From Ampelocalamus luodianensis (Eukaryota; Streptophyta; Magnoliopsida; Poales; Poaceae): DNA of 64,000 bases. The notes beneath the pieces were generated by a model, which worked only from the letters and a program-made list of their open reading frames with translations, was not told where the DNA came from and ran no database searches. Positions within the stretch are counted from its first letter, which is position 1. Each line of letters begins with the position of its first letter. Both the position numbers and the translations under genes were made by a program. The stretch spans positions 25,296,001 through 25,360,000 of the forward strand of contig CM070633.1 of the NCBI GenBank assembly GCA_036346255.1, given 5' to 3'. Of this stretch, positions 55,612 to 64,000 are shown in pieces.

Positions 55612-57903
55612 GTCCACAAAACCCCTCCTGTTATTCCTTTACACCACCTCAAGCTCCTTCTTTGTTTGTGGAACTCAAAACACCGAAAAATAGCCAAGCC
55701 TCCATTTTCGGCCGTGAAGCTCCTTTGTGGACTTGGGTGCTCCAGTGGTTCATCTTCAATTCTTCTTGTACCCTTTTGAACTCCTTATTCCCCTATGCAT
55801 TTCCCCTAACTCAATTTTGGGTTTCATTCACAGGAATTGACCAATTTTGGGTTTGAATCATCTCGACCGATTTTACCCCCTTTCTTCTCCAGCTCCGGTA
55901 AGGGCTTCTTTTCTCAATTATTTGCTAATGAAGCTTGTATGAGCTATATTGAAACTAACCCTACCATTCGTTCGTGTTCTTTTTGCTCAGAACATCATTT
56001 TCACTTTGTCTTCTCCAACTCCGGCGGGATTCTCTGCTGTCCAAGCTCCTCCGGCCATCTTTGAAGCTCATCTTTCTTAAGGTAGCTTCTAATTAGTCCT
56101 TAGATGTTGTGGCACCTGCTTCTTTGGACTGCTCTAGAGCTTTTGAGCTATTTTCATTTTCGGCCTTAGTGTCACCGTGCCCTTTCTCCGGCTAGCTGGT
56201 GTTCTAGGCCGTCCCCGCCGGCCAGGTCATCACCATCGGGACCGCAAGGCTATTGCGAACCTATTTTGATACTCTGTGGGCGCCGCCGTGGCCGGAACCG
56301 CCGGCGGCAAGCCGTTCTTTGCTGCTCTGTTTTTGCTAGATGGAAGCCCCTCTGTGTCGTTGCCGGTTAGGACATCATTAATGGCCTAATCATTGTTAAT
56401 CATTGGAAGTAATTAATATGTCTTAAACTGGTCCACTGAGTCACTCGCGTGTGGGCCCATAGGCCAAAAACCACAGTAACAAGGCCATTAAGACAAATAT
56501 TGGGTTTAATTAATTGCTAATCATAGGCAGCAATTAATGTGTCCTAAATCATCCTAATGTGTCACTGCCAGGTGGGCCCCCGCCCACTTAAACCCCCTCT
56601 ATGCGAAAACATTAAGAAATAATTAATGCTAATCATCACTGATCATTGGAATTAGTATTTAATAGCTGTCCTAAAACGCCCTCTGTATCACTAACATGTG
56701 GGCCGCACGTTTAAAACTCCCTGCGCACTTAAAACTCACACGTGTTTTATGCGCGTGTTGTTGACCGTCGATTTCAAGATCTGCGGCCTAGATCTTCTGG
56801 ATTTTCGCGCCTCCGAACACTCCACGTCACCGGGAACCGTCGATCTTGCGATCAACGGCCGAGATCAATGTGCCGTTCGGGTCACCCGGACCGCGCATGG
56901 ACCTAGGCCGCCCATGTTTAGATCTACGGCTCAGATCGCGGAGATGTTCGGACCACCCGAAGTGCGCAGCGCCCTGAGCCCTCCATCTGTTGATCTACGG
57001 TTGTGGTTGATCGTGGCGTTTGCATCGCCCGAACGGCCCAATCCTCGTGGACCGTTGGATTTAGATCCAACGGTGAGTTCCTTTGAGAATCGCGCACGTG
57101 CGTTTTTCTTCCGCACGCGGGCCGTTGGATTCCGAATCAAGGGCCCACGTTCGTCCACGTCGATTCCTTTTTGATAAGCTTTGTTTTATTTCGGTAAATC
57201 GTTATTTGTCAACTGAAAATTGTATTAAAACTTTAGAAACTCATATCTAATTCATTTTAAACCCTTTTTAGATGATTCCAGTGGGGTTAAATTCATGTTT
57301 AACTAAAGTTTAATCTAAAAATGCATTTAGATATGTTTCTGTAATAGAAAGTTTTATAAACAATATTAACTTGATTTCAGCCATTTTTGAATATTCCAGA
57401 AATTAATGTGAACCTTGTAAAATGCATAACTTTTTCTATATAAGTCCAAAATGTGCAAACTCAAGCTTGTAAAATTCCTCTGTTAGCATACTTTAATATG
57501 AAATAGGTTTTGATCATGATTTCATTTCTGAGACGTAACATGTGCTAGATTTACAACTTAGAAAAATCATAAGTAATTTATTTTAACTCCAAATTGAGTA
57601 AACCCTGCTTTGCTGACCATAGGATGCCATTATCTACCTAGCATAAAAATTTCATACTTTATATCATTCCAAAATTTATGCCATGAACAGTACGATAATT
57701 AATTTGGTTGAATTAATAGGTGAGAAATTGTTTTAACTATAACTTTTTCATACTAAATCCAAATGACTTGATTCTTGTTTCTAAATTCATTTAAAATCAT
57801 ACATTTGCTGCTATGTAAATTTCATGAGATTTGGATAACTTTTGTTGTTGGGTTTCTTTTGGTGTTCTTCGTCCTTATTGATTTTATCGCATTTTTGCGT
57901 TAG

Positions 57904-57960
57904 GTTAAAGCAATTATTGATTCGTGAGTGATCCTCTCACAGAAAGTAATCTCCAACAAG
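57904..57960 (+). other. chromovirus-LTR micro-exon candidate (LTR 54439)
   Basis: 57 nt between TTTTTGCGTTAG and ACAAG|GCAAGC. Homologous to 28681-28740 but degraded. Confidence 0.48.
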
Positions 57961-58525
57961 GCAAGCGATGTAACATCATTTGATCATATTGCTCCTATTC
58001 TTTGTTAAAAGTCTAATATCTTGTTTGCAAAACCTAAGTATGCATGCTTCTTTGTGTCAAGATTTATTTTGTAGATTAGAGGTAGCTAATCCCATTGTAT
58101 AGTTTCCTTGAAATTGTTCACCCCGCCACTACCTAGGTTATTATCCTCCTTGGTGAATTAGAAGGGTCACACCTTTGTAACACCACAGCTATTTGGAAGC
58201 CAAGATGTCACCCTAAAATCTCTAACATATAACCATAATCATGAGAATTGAAGCAGTAATCCAAGTTACAACGAATGGAAGGAGAATCGCTCAAAAGGCA
58301 TAATCGCACAAATCTAATCCGAACCTATGCAGATCAAGTACCACAGCGGAAAATAAACATCCATAACCAAACAGGAGACTTCACCCACATGTCGCCTCAA
58401 TTATTACAGTTTATCTCTAAACAAATAAAGGAATTCGACCAAGTTCTATTATTAAAACTGGAATATGGTGATGTGTGTTTAGTGCAAGTCTACTCCCTCC
58501 CGATAGAGTCGTCATGAACGGCCAC

Positions 58526-58563
58526 CTAAAACAAAACAACAAACAAGAGTGAGTCCGGGACTC
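58526..58563 (-). promoter_or_regulatory. hairpin and 3' splice-like site (third subfamily LTR)
   Basis: In sense GAGTCCCGGACTC, then CTCTTGTTTGTTGTTTTG and TTTTAG|GTGG. Confidence 0.55.
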
Positions 58564-58689
58564 AGTAAGTACAACGATTACAAGAACATACTTCATGTAG
58601 ATACATAGCACAAGAAATATTTGAAAGAAAGAACTGTAATGCATGGATGCCATGAACTGGATGGACTGCACTCGTGCTTATACCGGTAT

Positions 58690-58880
58690 AGCAAGTGACA
58701 CACCCGTCGGTGTTCACTTAAGCCCGTATGTATCGAAATACGGGGATCCAAAATACCGTATGAAGAACGTTTCATACGGGGGTCCAAAACGCCCACATTG
58801 GAATGGTGGGACTTCACTTGCCCATCTTGGAATTGATGGGACTTTAGACTCCACTCCGTGGAGCTCCACTCCGTGGACGG
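58690..58880 (-). repeat. hairpin ladder (third subfamily LTR)
   Basis: In sense GTCCCATC/GATGGGC, GTCCCACC/TGTGGGC, CCCGTATG/CATACGG and CCCGTAT/ATACGGG. The fragment at 16996-17200 keeps part of it. Confidence 0.75.
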
Positions 58881-59126
58881 AACATGAACATGATCGCATG
58901 AATAATTTTAAGAACAATGGTTAATATCATCTCCACACATATGAAAGAGCGTACACAAAGAACATGATCATCATATCGTTCTTGTCTACCATAACCTCCA
59001 CTCCCGTGGATATTCCACTCCTATGGATGGCATATGAACATTTAAGCTTATCACACATCAACATAACACCATACCAATCAACGAGCATCCGGGGTTTACA
59101 AATCACACATAAGTCATTGTACTTGC

Positions 59127-59187
59127 CTTTAGCGTTGCGATGCGTTGGGAGGCAACGAAGAAGCCGCTAACCTTGGCGCCTCACCCC
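59127..59187 (-). other. LARD micro-exon-like block (third subfamily LTR)
   Basis: 61 nt in sense between TGGTGTAG and AAAG|GCAAGTACAATG. Confidence 0.52.
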
Positions 59188-60374
59188 CTACACCAAAGTT
59201 ACTCAATAAGAACCAAGTCATCAAGACACTACTCGCATTGCCCTAACTCATAACCCCCAATTCCACCATCTAATTTATACCCAAAACTTGCATTAAACCT
59301 CATTCTAGCAGAAAGTCTATACGGACAGCAGCGGTATAAATAGCATAACGTTTGATCTAAAACTCGAGAAGGGGTGTTCTCAGATTTGATTGAAAGGTAA
59401 TGAAATTATCTACAACAACCTAGTTGGTGGAAACCTCGAATTCTATATGTATCAATCTCCACAAGACCAACAAATACATGCATTAGATCTTCCGGCAATT
59501 TCTGGACAGCAGCACGGAAAATGCCATAACTTTTAATTGGCTACACCAAACTTTGTGTTCTTTATCAATATCAAAATTTAAGATCAAGTCTTACAATAAC
59601 CTAGTTGGGTGCAAGCCCTGAAGTTTCTATTATCACATTCAAATTTTAAGCGACAACTTGCAGTTCATTCTCGTCGGGATTTTGGACAACAGAGACAAAA
59701 ACTACCATAACTTTTGATCCATAAGTCGAATTCAGTGTTCTTGGCGGCCACGAAAGCTAAGAACAAAACTACATATCTCTAGGAGATGGACAACTCAGAT
59801 TCGGCCTCTAACAACACGAAACAGACCACACAACAATCTGGACAGAATCGACTTTCTACTCGCAGCAAAGCGATCTAATCAAATATGAACCAAATCGCAT
59901 CTACCACTAATCAAGCGAGGAGGATCCGCATTCGTTACCCTTGCAGCAACCAGGAAGTGGGTGGAAGAACCTTGGAGGCAGCGATCTCCCTCCTCCTCTC
60001 TGCCTTGGCGGCGGCGGCTTCTTGCCCCCTCCTCTTCGCGTTGGCGGCGGGAAGCTCCGTGGCGGTTGGGAGGCACCACCGCGAGGAGCAGCCACCAGGA
60101 TGAAGGAGAGGTGGCTCCAAGGGCAGGGACGTGGGGAGGAAAGAGGGGATGGGCGGCCAAAGGAGGGGTGGGGTTCGGCCAAGGGAAAAAGAGGGTCGGC
60201 CGGCTAGGGTTAGGAGGGGGCACATGGGCCTAGGCCCAAGGGGTAGTCTGGCGGCCACAAGGCACTGGATGGCACGGCGGAGGCTAACTCACTAAACTGC
60301 GCCAAAAACTGGAAAAAGGAACTAGCAGCCTTTTCCCGATTAAATTCCCTCTAAACGAAACTCGGACTATTACA

Positions 60375-63300
60375 TTCTACCCCTAACGAGTCGACCCGAA
60401 TTCTAACCGTCGAGTGAACACGAGAGCGGAATACTAACAGGTTGGAAACAATGGATTAACACGTACCGAAAGTGAATAGGTCTGGATACTGCTCGCGCAT
60501 GCGAGACTCTAGCTCCCAAGTGGCCTCCCTCTCGGACTGATGAGACCACAACACAGCGACGTAACACGACGTCTGATCTAACGCTCAACCTGTTACTTCC
60601 AGGTACACTCATCAGACAAAACTCAAAGGTAAGATCTCACTCAATGGTCAACGGCGCAAACGACACCTCAAACTCTGGATCTCCCAGGTACTCACTCAAC
60701 ATGAGAACATACAAGACGTTACGTACTCGCGGGCGGACTCGAGGCGATCTGGCGTCGCCAACTAGCGAAAACAACCCAATGTATCTTGGGTTAACCTTCC
60801 CAATGATACCGAACCACACGACATGCACATAGAACACGGAACTCGTGTTCCACCTCTCAATTAAACTCTTCACTAAAGCAAGGATCACCTCCTTTAACTA
60901 GAAAGATACGACAAAACTCTCTTTAAGCAACCTCTTTTACCAACAAAACCCATCTGAAAACGAAATATTCACATCGCAACTAAGCGTTACTAGCTCGGTA
61001 CTAAAGAGTCAAATCCAGAAATCAGAATTTCATCACGAAAACCTTTCCACCTTCCAAGTGGCAGGCTGCGAATAAACAACACGAAAACCAAAGGAGGAAT
61101 CATTTTAAATGGCCAAATCAAAACTTCCTTTATTCTTCCTGAACCGATAAGAACCACACATACCAAAATCGAGTCAAACTCAACTTACGAAAGACATTGG
61201 TCAACAGCACAAAGCTCAAGCGAGAATAAAAAAAACACTTCACTAATCAAGAAGACATTTTTTCCCTTAGTTTCACTCTTTGGAATAAAATATCTCTCCA
61301 ACCTTGGAATTCGAATTCATCGCATACCACACGGTCTCAAACCTCTTAATTTAACATCCTCAAATTAGGCTTAAACCGAAATACATCATCCACACATTTT
61401 TAGAGAGACTCTATTGATTCCACTGAACACTCTAAACAACTCCTTCAACTGGTGACATTAATTTGATAGAAGGCACCAAAGCACCTCAAAAACCCATGCA
61501 ATCTCATCCCCTCTAACTTTCAAGAATAACACGTCAGAATCTTCAGTACACCCGCTCATGAACTACATCAGAAGGGTTCTATCGACAATCATTCCACTAC
61601 TCAGAATACTCCAATTTTCTATCTCCTCTACACACAAATCTTTGGCGACCAAAGTCTAGCATGAAAATGGAAAACCCAAATTTAACCTCCAAGACCCCTA
61701 CAACAATTTCTCTTATAACACATGGTGAATTCATCGAATTAAATCTCTAACATCCCCACAATTCAGACATACTCACTCATTGACATCATCGGAATCACTC
61801 ACACAACATCGCCATACTTTCAATTGTGTTACTCTATAAAATTGATTAAGGTTTCCATACATTTGATAATCCCCAACATTTCAACATGAACCAAAGTTCT
61901 CAAACTACACTATACCATAGGTTCTACTTAGTCGAACACTATCTGATTTTACTTGAGCCATACATTCCATCGAATCAACTTCCCTCGAAGAGTTCGAGTC
62001 AAAACCAACTCATCCTCTATCACTCCTCCAACAGCTTGGTAGCAAAATCTCACCCCTACAATCACTTAGCACCACCAAACAATTGACAACTTACGCTTTG
62101 TAAAACTTTGCAACACAAAAACTATTGATCCTTTCTCAAAAGAAAGAGACGAACAAGGACCAGTTTCACCGCACAGGAAAAAGTAGCTGCTCACAATGAG
62201 CACGAAACCAAAAGAAATAATCTAGTAATGAAAATGCAGGAAAATGAAAGTTGAGTTCTAGCGGAGGCATGCATCCCTCGAAAGGAATACCAAATAACTA
62301 CCAAATAAAATGGCATTGCCGTTGAAACTCGACAACTCTTGAGTGAAAAGAGCAAAAAGTTTATGAACAATTCAAATAACCACAAGTTACAAAACTTGAC
62401 TCACATTCTCAAATATTCCTACTGCACCCTTTCCTTTAACACTGAAATTAATTCTTTGACTAACATTACTTTACCACAACGAACAAGATAAGGTCTTTAG
62501 TCCAAACCACAAGGACTAATTAAGAACCAATGAAATTCTTCAATACGTCATGTTTGTTCAGAACAGTTCAACTACACAAGAAACATGAGATCCAAACAAT
62601 CTCAGCCACCAAACTCGAAACATTTTCAATTACGGGATTTCGCGAAAAGCAAGTAGATTATTCTCCTCTTAAAGGAACCAACATAACTTCTTTAATTGCA
62701 ACCTCACGTTGCCAACTCAGACCAAAGAGCCTTTAAAATTAAATCACACAAATCTCTTAAGAAGCAACAGGACAATCCAATACCTTAATTTATTTAAAAT
62801 AATTTCAGCTACCAGATGATTCAAGAGCTCCAAAATATCGCGAAAGCTAAACTTGAAATATTCTCATCTAAACGATATCACCAAAGGCGATCAAATTACT
62901 ACAGGTATTAACATCAATTTCACAACAACAATTAGAAAACACTTCGAAAGACCCACGTGAAAAGAATGGGTTGATTCTTTCTAAAAAGAAGAGACAAATG
63001 GAAACGATTTTCACCAACTAGAAAACTCATCTACCACTCGCACTGAACACATGACCAAGGGAAAAACCAATTAAGCAATGAACTCATAGAACATAAGTGG
63101 AGTCCACGGTTGTGACATAGGCCTCACAAGAGAATATCGAACCTTATGAGATAAGAACAAACAAGTATTCAATATCAAAGCACTTGCATCACTAAAGAAC
63201 CATTATAACTTTGCAACATATCGCTACTCGATAAACTTCATTTACCACATAAAGCCTGAACCTCCAAAAGATCATGAATACAAAACTTGAAATTTGATCA

Positions 63301-64000
63301 TTTAGAAAATATCACTATGGGTGATCAAATTACTACGAATTAACCTCATTCTCACATTTTGTGATTTAATAACATCGACAACATATACTAGTACCAAGAA
63401 TCATCAAACTTTATTACTCCATCCTAAAACTTCCCAAAGGGAACACAAATCACAAGGTTGAAGCAAATTTATTATAACCAGATTATGCTAAGTAATAACA
63501 ATATCACAATGCACGCTATCAAAGACTACTTACGAAATTCATCTACTCAACTGTTGGTGTTGCTCAACACCTTCTTCAGCACTCATTAATTGATGATTGT
63601 ACTAATCATGTGTGTACATACGGTACTAATTCCATTTGCAATCACATAACCATATATAACATAGATTCACATTTCACCTTTGTTCAGAAATCATTTCAAA
63701 ACATGATTAAAGATCCACTAACATAATTTTCTATAAACAAGGTTTCATGATTCGATACACCAGCACCCATCTGGTACTTTATACAAGTTTGAACAATTTT
63801 AGCATACCAGGAAATAGATAAATCTAGCTCTTATGTAAGATCTATAGGTTACGAATGGATATGGACAATCTTTATTTAACATACACCATGTATCAAATAC
63901 AAGGATATTTCAAATTAATAAATTTCACTTTCATGGATGGTAGTTAAGAATAATTGATTTGCACCATGCTGAAAACCCAACTTAGTAACCCACATCATAA
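60375..64000 (-). mobile_element. internal region of minus-strand LARD-like element (runs off the window)
   Basis: In sense it ends ...GAATTCGGGTCGACTCGTTAGGGGTAGAA, a weakened hairpin and PPT. Further upstream it shares blocks with the other LARD internals, such as CTAGTTAAAGGAGG (about 60898 here, 13737 there) and a TTTGTCTCTTCTTTTTAGAA block near 62980-63000 matching about 12190. No gag or pol motif is seen over 3.6 kb. Strongly A/C-rich on the plus strand (G/T-rich in sense), the same skew as 4163-8160. Confidence 0.82.

Larger units (their letters stand above)
54439..58175 (+). repeat. chromovirus 3' LTR (same family as 27093-32092), interrupted
   Basis: Starts TGTAACATCCC and matches the minus-strand LTR start over several hundred bp. 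It holds TATAAAAG (55604), two CCGTTGGAT-rich stretches (about 55090-55360 and 56760-57170), AAAGTTATG-like modules in reverse (57190-57850) and micro-exon candidate 57904-57960. At 58175 it is broken by the minus-strand LARD element; the remainder should resume beyond the right edge of the window. Confidence 0.85.
58176..60374 (-). repeat. 3' LTR of minus-strand LARD-like element (third subfamily)
   Basis: 2199 bp. In sense it starts TGTAATAGTCC at 60374 after a PPT and ends GGTGTTACA at 58176. Layout in sense: GC-rich 60290-59960, donor-like CAAGGGTAAC (GT at 59937), modules 59830-59300, micro-exon block 59187-59127, hairpin ladder 58880-58690, hairpin 58563-58551 and acceptor AG 58527-58526. 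Left flank ACCTT; the partner duplication is outside the window. Confidence 0.9.

Noticed and set aside
61886..62736. Short plus-strand frames at the right end
   Set aside because: A/C-rich antisense of a non-coding LARD internal region; no motif and no counterpart in the other internals.
1..64000. Host gene, tRNA, rRNA or centromeric satellite
   Set aside because: Nothing gene-like outside elements. The TGGTATCAGAGC hits are primer sites, not tRNA genes; no 150-180 bp satellite array was seen.

Overview
The window looks like repeat-rich plant heterochromatin, most likely from a grass (Poaceae). I find no host gene, rRNA or tRNA. Almost every base can be placed in nested, truncated or recombined Ty3/gypsy-type LTR retrotransposons. 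The case for a plant, probably a grass, rests on four things: the initiator-Met primer site TGGTATCAGAGC, chromovirus (Del/Tekay-like) gag-pol remains ending in a chromodomain, very long LTRs (2.2-5.0 kb), and large non-coding LARD-like elements. The species cannot be told from this sequence.

Layout. 1-16995: a LARD-like non-autonomous element (outer: LTR 1-1051, LTR 14290-16702) carrying a complete second LARD-like element of a sister subfamily (1684-10658, duplicated target GAAAG). After the outer 3' LTR a second PBS and internal start follow (16703-16995). That stretch fuses at a 12-bp microhomology to an inverted LTR fragment of a third LARD subfamily (16996-18146). 18147-27092: two long plus-strand LTRs (18147-22499 and 23305-27092) with a short internal stub between. 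27093-35511: a minus-strand chromovirus with a 5.0-kb LTR and decayed chromodomain, integrase, RNase H, RT and protease. 35512-47879: a plus-strand Del/Tekay-like chromovirus (LTR 35512-38893, an extra 5' ORF, gag, pol, stub of the 3' LTR), split inside RT by a solo LTR of its own family (41667-45009). 47880-53955: pol of another gypsy lineage, split inside integrase by a LARD solo LTR (48705-53368), which itself holds an inverted LARD solo LTR (50362-52736, target GTATA). 54205-58175: an integrase stub joined directly to a PPT and a plus-strand LTR of the 27093-32092 family. 58176-64000: the 3' LTR and internal region of a minus-strand LARD-like element running out of the window.

The most interesting signals lie inside the LTRs. 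LTRs of otherwise unrelated families share the same layout downstream of their TATA box. It consists of a 57-75 nt micro-exon-like block after a YAG, a GC-type splice-donor consensus AG|GCAAG, then about 0.6-1.3 kb later a hairpin whose stem covaries between families (GAGTC..GACTC, GAGTAC..GTACTC, GAATAA..TTATTC), followed by a 3' splice-like TTTTAG|G or TTGCAG|G. In the chromovirus-type LTRs the block keeps one reading phase and encodes an acidic peptide. LARD LTRs also carry a ladder of about eight hairpins spaced by GGTCCC. LARDs and chromoviruses share a covarying hairpin next to the polypurine tract, which suggests that autonomous and non-autonomous elements use common cis-signals. These are hypotheses from reading the sequence; no alignment, folding or database search was run.
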